Origin: Neurospora crassa OR74A | Lineage: Eukaryota > Ascomycota > Sordariomycetes > Sordariales > Sordariaceae | Reading direction: 5' to 3' | Assembly (NCBI RefSeq): GCF_000182925.2 | Contig: NC_026501.1 | Location: 992,001 to 1,056,000 of the forward strand | DNA length: 64,000 bases | In this document: positions 34,701-46,792 of the stretch, one piece after another | Position numbering within the stretch: position 1 is the stretch's first letter | Layout: each line of letters begins with the position of its first letter | Notes under the pieces: generated by a model | What the model saw: the letters and a program-made list of their open reading frames with translations, nothing else | Database searches by the model: none | What the model was told of the DNA's origin: nothing | Translations under genes and position numbers: made by a program

Positions 34701-37700
34701 ATCGGCGATTCTCCTTTTATAAAGGCTTCACCATCCGATGTTGTATACATACAAACACGCCAGCGGCGGCGGCGGCGGGCAACTTTTTGTCGACGAACAT
34801 CGGGTGTTGTCATCTCATGGCCCGTGCGTCAACATCTCTCGGTCTCAGTTCCAGGACCAATATTATCTTGCAGACCAGACAGCCCGAGGCTACTCGAGTG
34901 ACAGCACTGTGAACAAAGCTAAGAGTTTGTAAGATCTACAAGGTCCACCATCAAGCCTTCTTGCTGTTGTCAGGAGAAAAGCATCCATATGAAAATAAAA
35001 AAAAAAAAAAAAAAAAGGTATTGGGTTCTCCTGACATTGACCTTGACTTTGCCATCCAAGACGGAAGCCAGGCATTGGAGCCGTTGGCCGGGCTTGGGAT
35101 AGGGTATTACTCCTGGAGATGATTCCCCGAATGACGAACCACTTGTACCTGCCAGCTTACGGTACCGAATCGGAATGCAACCTATCTCTGAATGGTGGTG
35201 TCAAAGCTGCCAGGTACGAGGCAAATAGATGCATATCATACCAAAGCGATTGCTATTCCTGGCATACATTTACGCAGTAGTGTACAGCCGGCATTGGGTT
35301 AAACAGGTTGACATGTTGGAGTGACATTGAGAAGTTACCGCTTTGGACTAGTTGATGATATTATCAGCGCAAAGAGCATCAGCTTGGTCTCTCCTGGGGG
35401 TTTGGCATGGATATGCTGGACCACAAGGAGGGCGGCCGTCCACAAGCCATTTGCCGTTCAGGTGGCTGTAGGCTCCAACAACTGAAGCAAGCCGGCCAGA
35501 GTTACTTAGCAACAACAACCGGTGTTGCGTTGCGCAACCCCTAGAGAACATCACTCCCAAAGCACAAGCTGATACCCTCCCTAGTTGCTGACCTGGGGCT
35601 CCCTACGTCAACGGCTTCCAGTATTGCGTTACTACGGGATCATGAATCTCACGATCACTCTCTTCCCCGTACACCCGCCCGCTGCAGTGGTACTCGATTC
35701 AGGTCAATAAATGGTGTATCAACTCACCAACGTTAGTAAAAGTTGGGAAACCGGTCGAAAACCAATATGCCACAGCCTTCACTTCGCTGAAAAGCTGTGC
35801 TCAACCGAGTAGGTCTGTTCAACGATACCCTGCTAAACTTCCTGTGTCTGGATGATATGCCCAAGTCTCAATGAAGCTCGGTATGACGGAGCACTGCAGC
35901 CGACTAGCGAATGCTGTGGTCGTCGTGGGCAATTTATCTCGGGGACTGGATGAAAGGTAAACTGAAGTGAGAGTAAGCTTGCGGCTGGAGCTGAGACTCA
36001 CGGTTGGACAGCCTTGAACCACTTGAAAATAAGTCTCTATTCGTCAATCCCAGGACTGTGAGCGTTTTCCAAAAACGGAAATATCAATGCTCAACAACTC
36101 TGGTGACGAGTAAACATAACCTTCGGTGGAAGTCATTTGCTCTTGCTTACGTTTCTGAGGCTGAAAGGAACAGCTGGATGTCGCGCAGAAACAACGATGC
36201 ACAGGAGTTTGAGCCTCCTCCAAACGCGATACCCGGCTCGAGGCAAGGCACGTGTAGGAAAGAAAATGACATTCAATTCAAATCAACTCAGGCGCGGAGA
36301 TTACCAGGCTTTTTTTTTTTTGCCCCTGAACCTGTTACTTGACACATTCAAGTTAACCTTTGCTTGTGGAAGTGACTTGAACGGTCACAAAACTTTGACA
36401 TGATCGAGCAAAAGTTTGACGGAGTGAACAGGTAGATACCTAGATGTATAGCAAACGCCAAGAGCACCCAACAATAGCAACGGCTTCTCGTTGGGGAATC
36501 CGATAGTCGATGCGATTTTCTTTTTGTCTGAACACCTACTAACCTTTCAACCTATTTACTTCTCGCTCTTCACCTTCAGATTATAGACCCCTCCACTCCT
36601 TTTTTTTTTTTTCTTCTTCTTTCTTTCTCGTAGATATCACTCAAGAAAACTGTGACAAGATCCGCATCACCGCCGTCCCCAACTTACATCATCGCCGGTG
36701 CTGAGCGGGGGCTGCCGAGGGCCTACGGATCAGAAACACAGAGATTGCAAACACAAGAAAAAAAAAAGAAGAAGAAAAAACCGGTGACAACTTCGCGATT
36801 TTGTCATATGCAGGGCGGAAAGAAAGACAGCCAGATAGCAAACCAAGACGGGCAGGCCGATGACTGACAGCCATGCCAGGAAAAACACATCCACACACCC
36901 ACAAGCACATACACTGGGGCAAGAGAAAAAAGAAGAAAAAAAAGGAAAAAAAAGAAAAAAAAAAGCAAACATGACACCGCCAAATCGGTTACGGTCAAGC
37001 ATCCAACTTTACTGGTGGTTACTTTAGTGTACACATGACGTCCCGGGACTCCGTTCGATCTTTGGGTGATGCTAGCAAGGCTAGCGATGCCTTCAATCCA
37101 TAGATTCGTATACTATATATTTGCGTACCTAGCTACTAGCCTCAAGGGGTTCGTCGAGTGGCAGGTGACACAGTATGTACGTGTCTACATAGCTCGGCCT
37201 TTAATGTTCTCTCCAGTTCACTTGCACCTATTCGTACCTTTTCGATTCTGTGGCTTGCTGAGATGCGATTCAGATTGCCCAGCCACTACCATAACCGGAC
37301 TTAACCCTTATGATAGACGCCGCCTCTGGCGCGAACTGGAGTGAACTGTAGAAGTGAACTGAAGCAAGCACACATGAGCAAGCTCGAGATTTAGGCGCAC
37401 GCAAACAGACGATCAACGCTTTCGCCATGTAAACCGAGGGATCTGGCTTTTGGGCTTCGGCGTGATAGAAACATGGTGGCGTAAGAGGCTTGTGATCTGT
37501 CGAGGTACTCGTCAAGGCTCAAAGTCCCTTCTTACCTCCCGGGTGTCGACCATGACTTCTAATAGAAAAGACTAAATAGGACAGATGGGAGAGATAAATC
37601 TCCAATAGATATTTCCATTTCCTCTTGATTTCTCACCCAAAAAAAAAACAAAAAAAAAAGGTAAACTACATAACCAACAACGGAACATTAGAAAGAAAAA

Positions 37701-40700
37701 GTATTTCATAAAGGACAAGGGAAAAAAAGAAAAATTCTCTGGAGCCCACCACACCACATCGCACCGCATCGGACTATATTTTGCCAACAGTGAATGGTCC
37801 AAGTTACCGCTTTCCAATCATAGTCATAGGTCTGTGACAATGCTCAGATACGACTCGATCAACACGTCACCGTCACCGTAAGGTCGACTTTAAGAAAACG
37901 CAGTAAAAATAAGAGAAAGATATGCAAAGAAGTCCACAGAAATCACACCAGCAAATAGGCATCATCATCATCATCTTCTTCATCATCGGGGAGGCGGATT
38001 CAGAAGATGACTTGTGGCTTCACCGTTGTCCGGGGTGCGCGAGTATGGCAAGGACTCGGAATCACCTCTCTGATTCTCTAACCAAACTTGTCGTCGTTGT
38101 ATCAGATAAATGCCCGTAGGGTATTTGCGACTGCTTGCTTTCAAACTTCCCTTTGGCGTCCTAGCAATGTTTGGTCTCATGATGACTTTTGCTGGGATTT
38201 GGGGGAAAGCTGACGTCCGTCGTGACCGCAGCAGGTATTCGCATTGCGTGCCTGAACCGTGATTTTCGAAGTGATACACGATCTACTCGGAAGTGAATGA
38301 ATTCATGGAAGAGGTGGGTCAACAAATTCGAGTCGGTCATTTTGTGGTCGAGTGGCTGCCGTCCGTTTGCTAGACTCAGACTACCACGGAATAGCTTCTT
38401 CTGAACGGGAATGACGATTTGCGATTTGCGATTGTGAGCGGAAGAGACGGATCAAGGGCCATCGCAAATCACATTTGTGCATTTGACTGCCCACGGCGAA
38501 CGGAGAAGCCGTGATGGGTCATTCGATAAACTCTCAATGTCGCAGATAATCCAGATCCGATGATGCTTCACGCCAAGTGCCCTGGTCGGACAGTTGTTTG
38601 AGAAGTGAAGTGTTGTGACGAAGTGGAAGGGAAAGCTCTGGCCAAGAAAGTGCCCTATGAGGTTTCGCATCCACCTTACACTAAAACCACAGGGTGGAGT
38701 TGAAGATAGGTGGAGCACAGACCCCACCACCGCGCTAAGAGTGAGAGACTCACCTGCGGGTGATGGCGGCGCTAGTGTTTCCGATTTGACCTGCGTGAGG
38801 TTGCCATGAGCTGATTGATGGATGGATTGGGGGAAAAGTCCAAGGGGTGGGGCAATCCATCCTTTGGCAACTGGCGGGGGTTCCTGCGTCAGTGCACGGG
38901 TTGGAGTGGTGAACGTTCCATTGACTCTTCCCTTTCCATCTTTCGAAACACTTATGGTACTTGACCAGTTCATTACTGTACCTCAGCTGTTTCTCTCCAT
39001 TTTCAATCAGACCGTCGGTGGTTTCTACGATCATGTCGTCGAAGTGATCAAAGTGCGAACTAAACTGAACCCAGCCCCTCTCCCGAGGGAACCGTTGGGT
39101 TGTGGCTTGAGCGGCGATGAACACCCACCCCCTCCCCTCCCCTCCCCTCCTCCTCCTCGGCTCCTCATCCCACGAGCAAGTCTGACGCCATGCGAGACAT
39201 GCCAACAGGAGACCTGCTTAAACCAACTACTTCTGCCTCTGCCGACTTCCGCACGTGTTCGCCCTAACCCTTTCACCTGGCGGCCTCGTGTGTAGCCGCC
39301 GCCGTTTTCTGTTTCGCCCGTAAAATTCCCACGACCGCGACGCCGCATGTCAGCCATGAAAATGCTGGCATTCCTCGTGTTGCGGCTCGCTGGTGTCGCA
39401 CAGAAAACGGCGTGGATATGCTCAGCGCATGTGGGAATCTCAAGTGGGAAATGGGAGACTAGGAGAAAGAAAAAGTGGCTGGCGCTCCTTAGTCTTCTTC
39501 GAGACGATTAGGTATGTTTTGGTTCCTTCAGATTAATATCCAGATCGCAAGCGCTTCTGGATGGACTGGCGATGGGTAGGCACATATTTAGCGGGAGTGG
39601 GCATCATCAGCTCATACTCTTGTATGTACATACGTACACTATATATGGATGTAGTGTATGCACCAGAGTGATCGTCATCTCTGGCAGATCGAATGGGGTC
39701 AGATCCGATGTCATGGCACGAAACAAGGGCACCACCGGGTGGACGGGCGCGTCTCTTTGGGCCTCTTGTCGTTCTTATGCCTCTCGGTCTTTCCAGGCCT
39801 CTGTTTCACATCTCCTTGTCACCATCGACGAGTGTTTGATGAGGGTCTGGCGGGACTCGCAAGACTGGGCCCAAGTCCGACCTATATCATGCAGGGTAAT
39901 TAATATATACATAGTAAGGCTGGGTGGTATCGGCTGGCACCCCCCCGTCAACGAGGGCCGTGTCTTGCCATGGTACCGAAGGCATCCAGATGCCCGTGTC
40001 CCCTTCATTTCCTCATTCCCATTCCGGACTCTCGGAACTTCGCCTTTGGGACTTGTTGCGCTGCTGCTTCAGTCCTTCACCCGTTCGTCTGTCTGTCTGT
40101 CTGTCTGGATCACAGCCTCTCGGGATTCTCCCCTCTTCTACCATACCCCCCCGCTCCGTCAGCTCCGTTTCCCCATCACTTCTTTGCCTTGCCTCTCTGG
40201 TGGTTGCAGTCTAGTTGCTGCGGTGTTGCAGAAAGCAGGTGTTCCAAACAGAAATCCGTCAGTTCGGACGTCTTGTGCTCGAGCCACATCTCCAACACCA
40301 CCTCAACCTCATACGGTCACTTGCTTCTGCTTCTGCTTCTTGCTTTGCCTTGCGTCGCAAGTCTTGTTCTCTGAGCCAATCGGCTTCTTCCACACTCTTT
40401 TGGGTCTGCTGCTGATACCACTCTCTTCTTCTTTTGCTTCCTAACGCACGGTCTTGACGACCTGGTTGCCTGTTCTTCGTCTTTCTTGGGCTGTAAGCTG
40501 TAAGCTCTTTGCCTCCACCGACACACATCTGACAGCCAAGCAGACAGACTGGTTGCCCTTCTGCATTCAACAGACATCGAAATCAGCCCGTAGCTTCTGT
40601 CCTGTGTCCTGCTGCTCATTCCTGGAACCTGGATTTTACAAGAGAACCTGGTACATTTGGCATGCCTAATAAAAATCCCAGGTATCATCACGACTGTTCC

Positions 40701-42033
40701 GGAGGACTCACCCTTCCCATATTTTCGGCTCTCCTTTCCTCGCCGCCCTCGACACGCTGACCTACTTACCTGCAAGGCTGTGCCTGATCGACAACTTCAG
40801 ACGTCACCTCCTTTACACCAAGTAACGGCGTACTTACGGAGTCCCTGCGTCTCTCCGTCCGTCCCACAAAGCTGAAACACCATTGGTCTTCTGGGGGCGC
40901 ACGGCATCTGGTCGTACTCTACCATCATCAACTCACCTCAGATTTCCAAGGTGCCCACTTTGTTCACTTCCCTTCTCTTCCGAGCCGGCTCCTTGCCGGT
41001 CGTTTGGCTTCCGTTGCTGCAGATTCTCGGCCGTACGCGAACCCCAGCAGCTCAACTTGGATCTTCATCATCTACGCATCCACACATCATCGTCATCCAC
41101 CCATCCATCCCCTTCGTCGACTCGACTAGAAGCTTTGCTTCGCCACACATCTGCAGCGGCCGGGACAGCAATACCATCCTGGTAAATTTCGGGTGATCCT
41201 GGCAGGTACAGAATCTTTCCGACTCTATTGTCATTCATTCTTCTCCATATGGGAGCATTGGCCAGTCCACGACTTTGGAAGCTCTTGAGGTATTGCCAAG
41301 GCGTCCACGCACAAGCTGTAAGTGGTCTTCGAATTCTCCCCTCCCCCCAGGCCCGGATGTTCAGCAGTCCCTTTCTTGCCTTGGGCAGTGCAGCAGCATT
41401 CTTGTACAGTGGTTGGATTCTATGGCAGGAAACAACAAACAATCTGTAGAAAAGCTGTCCCATAACCTAGACATACTGCTCTTGTCTCTGATTATCCCAT
41501 GTTCCTTGGTGTAAAGACATTGACTGACTCTTCTCGATGTTCAGGTCTTCTACGCATTTGAACTCGCTCGGCCGGGATCTATCCTCCTCAACCTAACTTC
41601 AGATTTCCTGCCCAGTAGCAGCACTATTTGTCAGGCTCATCCCGCGCGTCACGGAACAATTTCTTGTTCTTCTGTCCGGCAATCTCAGAAACCAAACCCT
41701 CGTTCGTTTGTTGCGGATACTTACACCCAGAAACCGGTTCCACAACCTTGCCTTTAGAGTTATACTTCGACCCGTTTGGAACATCCCAGCTATATTAGAG
41801 TCAGGGAGCTGGTATTGTGTGACCTCCCGGGGGGCAGGAGAATTTCGGTTACGAAGGGCCGTCCTACGTTCGCCCTTCAGCTCTTTGAAACCCTTCTTTC
41901 GGGGAATAGCGAGGCTCTGGTTTGTGATTGCTTTTTGGGTTTATACACCGCCGAGTGGGTAGTTTGGGTCACCTGGAAAAGAGCTTGGAACTTCTCGATC
42001 GAATGTGAAATCAATTGTGGTGGCTTCACATAA
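31701..42033. other. Gene-poor region of 10.3 kb including a probable long leader
   Basis: No supported gene on either strand. From about 40080 to 42033 the plus strand is pyrimidine-rich, with candidate GTAAGT donors (for example about 41320). This fits a long, possibly spliced 5' leader for the gene at 42034, and it would carry several upstream ATGs. Elsewhere the longest frames (39572-40444 plus, 38452-38973 and 33123-33632 minus) use many rare codons and show no domain. Repeats include a TGTC run near 40092-40108 and A-rich tracts near 35000 and 36750-36965. Non-coding RNA genes cannot be excluded. Confidence 0.45.
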
Positions 42034-45000
42034 ATGAGTTCTCAAAATGGGAGAGACATGGACCGACAGCCACAGCTAGGATCTGCCAGGAGGGCGAGAG
42101 AACAGGCTGGGCTAAGGGAGGGTCCTTCAATTCGGAGGGTAGAGGTAGAGGACAATGAGCCTCAGATAGCCCGGCCCATCAGGGCGCGAACAGCAGGAGC
42201 TGGGATGCAACAACAACAGCAACAACAACAATCGCGAACTCGACGGCGACCACCACCGGCAGGACTTCAGACAAGGGAAGGCGGGATCGGAATAGCCATC
42301 TCTAGACCAATTCCGGTGGTTCCACAGTGGCCATTGGCACCCCAAGCCGCAGTTCCTCTCACTGGGCAGGGGCAAGATCCATATCGACCTCCAGTTGGAA
42401 AGTCACAACCACCAGTGCGGCCACCGCGACCAAGTAGAGTGCCTTCGATTTTGGACAGCTCTAGACTGCAGGACCCCACGCCAGTCTCAGGCTTTCAATA
42501 TAGGGGACCACAGCAAGCTGGCATGGACCAGCAGCAAGAGATCCTGTCCACCGTCCCGGAGACTACCCCTTCCCTTTCCCGGTCATCCACGCTTTCGTCG
42601 TTGGGGACCATCCCCGACTTCCCGCTGCCCGGCCAAATGCCTGCACCACCTCCACCTCCACGACGAAGCGTCATTCTTGGACCACCGCCCTCATCCAGAC
42701 GCGGAGCGTCATCCTTCTACTCAAATGCCTCCTTGGTGTCGCCCATCCCCGAAGAAAGCCCAGGAACACAATCGAGATCCCACACGTCCTTTGCGTCCAG
42801 CGCGGCAATACCCGACAACTGGGGCACCGTTTCCCCGGGACTCAGCCCACAGTATCCCTCCACTGACCACGAGGAGCACGTCATGGGAATCCACCACGAC
42901 CATGGAAACGCACCTCCGGGATACGAGGAGGATGCCGAGGACAGTCGACTGGTCAGGAACGCGAGTGTGGGGAAGAGGGCAAAGCCTACGTTGGTGGCGG
43001 CGACAAGTCCACGCGTTGGGAAAGGAGCAGGAGGGTGGGCCGGCGAGAATCCAGGGGCTGATTCCGGTCCGGCGACCCCTGGTACACCCTTCCGGGACCC
43101 CTTCGCAACGGGGACGGGTTATATCGAGAACTCTAGCTCGTCGAGTACAAAGACTCCGCAGAACAAGACACCTATCGGCTCCGCTATTACGACAGATGCA
43201 ATTTTGGATGCGTATAATAGTGCCAGCTCGTATGATCCAACGTCGTCGTCGAATGAGAGGATGCCTGGAGGACGGGCATACAGTCGGTTTTCGGCCATTA
43301 GGAGACCTCCGAATCTCGACATGGATGCTGTCCGCAAAGCTCAGGCCAGGGGAAGTTTGACGAGTCTTTCGGAGCTGATACGGCGGGCAACTAGGCTGGA
43401 ACAGAGTCTAGAGAACGGCAAAAGACCCGCGAGTAGGATCGAGGACCAGCTGTATGACGAGTTTGGGCACGAGAAGGACATGTCTGGTAAGATCACCTTC
43501 AACTAACTTGTCTGACTCCAAAGAGACCAATGCTAATAATCTCTGCAATAGCAGAAAACGAAAAACACCAATCCGGCTTCTCCGACATGCTCGCCGCCTT
43601 CCCACCTCCCGCCCAGCCGCGAATCCCACCCCGCCGCTTCCGTGACTCCCTCCGAGACCAAATCCAATCCTGGCCTCTAGCTCTCACCCGCTCGCCCCAC
43701 AACCACCGCGGCGACGGCAGCGACCAACCCCCTACCAATCCCAGCAATGGCGCCCAACGTGCCAACAAGAGACCCAGACGGCGCATCTGCCGCCTGCCCG
43801 TCTGGGGCTTCATTCTTCTCCTCTCAGCCATCGTTCTCCTCACGGTTGCCGCCGTCGTCATCCCTCTCGAATTTCTAGTCCTGCAAAAACACAAGGGAAA
43901 TGGCTCCGCCCAGCAACAGCTGCAACAATGCCAGCAACAAGTGACGTGCGAGAACGGTGGGACCAACATTGTCTCCCAGGGCTTCTGCTCCTGTATTTGT
44001 CGGAATGGATTTACAGGTTTCAATTGTAACGCCACCGCCACGTCGGGGTGCAGCGCTATGACTTGGCCCGGACTTGACGGGAACGGGGCCACGGTAGGGG
44101 CGGCCATCCCGCGGTTGGTAGCCGATGCGTATCGAAATTTTTCGATCCCTCTAAGCGGGTCAGAAATCGTGGCCAAGTTCAACGGGGAGGGTTTGTCCTG
44201 CGACGCGGAGAATGCCCTGGTGACGTTCGATAGCAGAGCGCTGAGGCAAGGGGATGCGAGGAGTCAGGTGGTCAGTTTGGATACGACTAATAATACCGAT
44301 GGAAACGGAAATGGGGGCGCTGATGTGAATGCGGCTAATGTTATTGTGGATGGAGTGGAGATTACGACCATTTCGATTTTGGTCGGGCAGTTGACGACAA
44401 TCACGCTGCAGGCGCCGTTGCCGGCTACGTCGGTGCCGGCGGCTTCGACAAGTGCTGCTGCTGGGGGAGGGAGTGATGGAAGTGGAAGTGGTGGGAGTGG
44501 GGGAGGATCGGGAAACGGTGGTACCGACGGTTCTGGTAGTGGTGATGGAGGAGATGGCGGCGGCGACGCTGGCGGTGATGGAACTGGGGATTCCCCTACG
44601 GCTACTGCAGGAAGCGGCTCAGGCTCAGGATCTGGTTCAGGATCTGGTAGCGGAAGTGGTTCAGGCTCCGGTGATGGCTCCAGCTTCACCACTATAACTA
44701 CAACCGGCACCACCTCGGCCAGCTCCACACGAACCATTGCGACCACAATGACCATGGCCTCCCAGGCTCCCGGCGCTAACTTTGCCGTTACCGAAGAAAT
44801 CCTCGACTTTGCTAGGGTCGCAGTCCTCTACATCCTGCAGGAGGAAGACCTCAACAGGGCCGAGGAAGCGCAGACGGCCATCCAGAAGGTGTTCTCCCAA
44901 GTCAGCGCGGCCATCATCAACGCTGGAAACAAACCTGTCAGTCTGGGTACGGCGAAAAATGTTACTGTGGGGAATGGGAACTCGGTGGATTTTGTAGGGT

Positions 45001-45098
45001 TCAGAGTTGATGTTGGCAATGGGTTGGTGGGGGGTGAATCGCATCCTACGAGGCTACGACGGGCAGAGGGGGTGCTGGGGTGGAACTTTTTGCAATGA
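42034..45098 (+). CDS. Single-pass membrane protein with EGF-like domain, 999 aa, two exons
   Basis: Exon 1 is 42034-43486 and exon 2 starts at 43552 (or 43555; two adjacent AG acceptors, both in frame) and ends at 45098. The N-terminal 560 residues are Pro/Arg/Ser-rich and disordered, with a Gln8 run near residue 60. A basic cluster (RPRRR) precedes one transmembrane helix at about 568-593, so the N terminus is probably cytosolic. Outside, six cysteines at 611, 617, 630, 632, 634 and 643 form an EGF-like module (CENGG..GFCSCICRNGFTGFNC pattern). A conserved-looking extracellular stretch and a long Gly/Ser repeat (GSGSGSG type) follow. Similar EGF-bearing membrane proteins occur in filamentous ascomycetes without assigned function. 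A surface sensor or wall-linked role is inference. The upstream leader appears long. Confidence 0.86.
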
Positions 45099-45296
45099 GG
45101 CATGTTGTTCGATCCTGTTGAATGGCAATGAATGAATATTGGGTAACGCAGTCAACGAACAAACGAACGAACGAGCCCGTGACGAGAAAGACTGGGTGGG
45201 AATTTTTGCACATTCACACACGCATCCGAGCCACATCTACTTTTTCTGACTCGAGCTCACAGGAGCAAAGAACGTTTGAATATCTGATTCTTGCGA

Positions 45297-45345
<49 letters not shown>

Positions 45346-46792
45346 CTATTCTTTTTCAACTCCCTGTCTTTGGTCACGCATATTAATTCCCTCATTTTAC
45401 CATGTATTAGACATATCTTTACACATGTTTTTTTCTTTGCTTTGGTTTATGTATTATGGATGGATGGATGGATTGCATGGCATGGCATGATCACTGGCGA
45501 GAGCGGGACCGGGAATAGGGACACTTTTTGATTTATATATACGCCGTCACCGACACACTATGAACGGAATGGCCGTTCCTCTTTTTCATATGCTTTTTTT
45601 TTTTTTTTTTTCCTTTTGGCAGTTTTTGTTTGGATTTCGCCATGGTACCTAGTGTATAATGAGGAGGATGGTTTAGATAAAGTCAACTGCGGTTGTAGGA
45701 GTACTAGACGACAAAAGCTGATAGCGTTCAAAACGACAAGAAGTTGGTTTCGTCCAATCTGTCCAATCATGTTGCGAATTCCGTCCGAATTGGGAAGGCT
45801 TGATGCTATAGCTGCGGAGGAGATGGAGTCTTTTTGCTGCAGGCTGGGTTGGTGGAGCCCCACAAGTGCATACCACTGCAGCTTGAGGTTCACAGCAGCA
45901 TATCGAGACGTGATGATTACAGACTTGTGATATGTACACAAAACATTTTTGAGGTTATGGTTGCGTTGCCTCACTGCCATGGCGATCATACGAACATGAA
46001 TCGAAAAACAAAGCACAAAGCAAAACAAAGCGGTTGGGGCATACCGAACTTGCGAAACATGCAGCAACCTTCTACAAGCGTGGCTATGCCCTGACGATCA
46101 TCTGACGCTTACGTATGCTTTCATTTCACTGTGCTTCATTCAAACGTTCCCTACATGACAAATTACATGAGACCGCGTTCGCTTGTCGAGAACATGGCTG
46201 AAGGTTTCATCATTTCTGTCGTGGGCGAGAACAGACCGCTGGGGAATTGCTTGGATGGCCCCATTTAAAGCCTACGACTGTGACGCGTAATTGGCTCCGC
46301 TCCTTTGTTCCGGTTGGCCCGGGCGCCGGCTTGATCGATTGGCTATTATTACACTAACAGGCCGCTGAGGCGAAACATGAGGCGGAAGTGTTTTGGGGGG
46401 GGCTTTGCATTCCATTCACTGGCCTTCATTCTCCCAACCAAACCATAGTGTGGTTCTGGATTGAAAGCTAACAGGAAACTGTCTTATTTCGTTTCATCTC
46501 TCTTCTTTTCCAACAAGCCGCCGTGTTCTTTTTGTCACCCCGTCTTCTTTTTTCCCACTCATTTTCGTCTTTCAACTACCCTTACTGTCCAGTCTGCCGA
46601 GGACTCGTAATCAATTGTACGTCATTGTACGTGTTAGTGCCCAGCTAGCAGCACTTACACTGCCCATTTCCCCCTTATCTGGGACTTACACCTAAGTCAC
46701 CCACCACCCTACACACCTCGTTTTTCGAACTTCTTCCATTCTTCAACCAACAAACAACAACCGATCTTTCAACCACAGTCACCGACAGCACC
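45099..46792. other. Spacer between the EGF-like protein gene and the PPAY-tail protein gene
   Basis: No gene is supported. It holds a 40-nt poly(A) tract, a GGAT run near 45460 and, in the last few hundred bases, a pyrimidine-rich probable leader of the gene at 46793. The minus-strand frame at 45558-46067 shows no domain. Confidence 0.5.
45300..45339 (+). repeat. Poly(A) tract, 40 nt
   Basis: Forty consecutive A residues, 200 bases past the stop of the EGF-like protein gene and on its sense strand. It resembles the tract at 30153-30193 in length. No element body or target duplication was seen next to it. Confidence 0.95.

Noticed and set aside
39572-40444. 290-residue plus-strand frame
   Set aside because: It is rich in codons such as ATA and GTA that neighbouring genes avoid, has Cys/Phe/Ser content from pyrimidine-rich DNA, and shows no domain.
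44264-44755. 163-residue minus-strand Pro-rich frame
   Set aside because: It is the antisense of the Gly/Ser stalk of the EGF-like protein.
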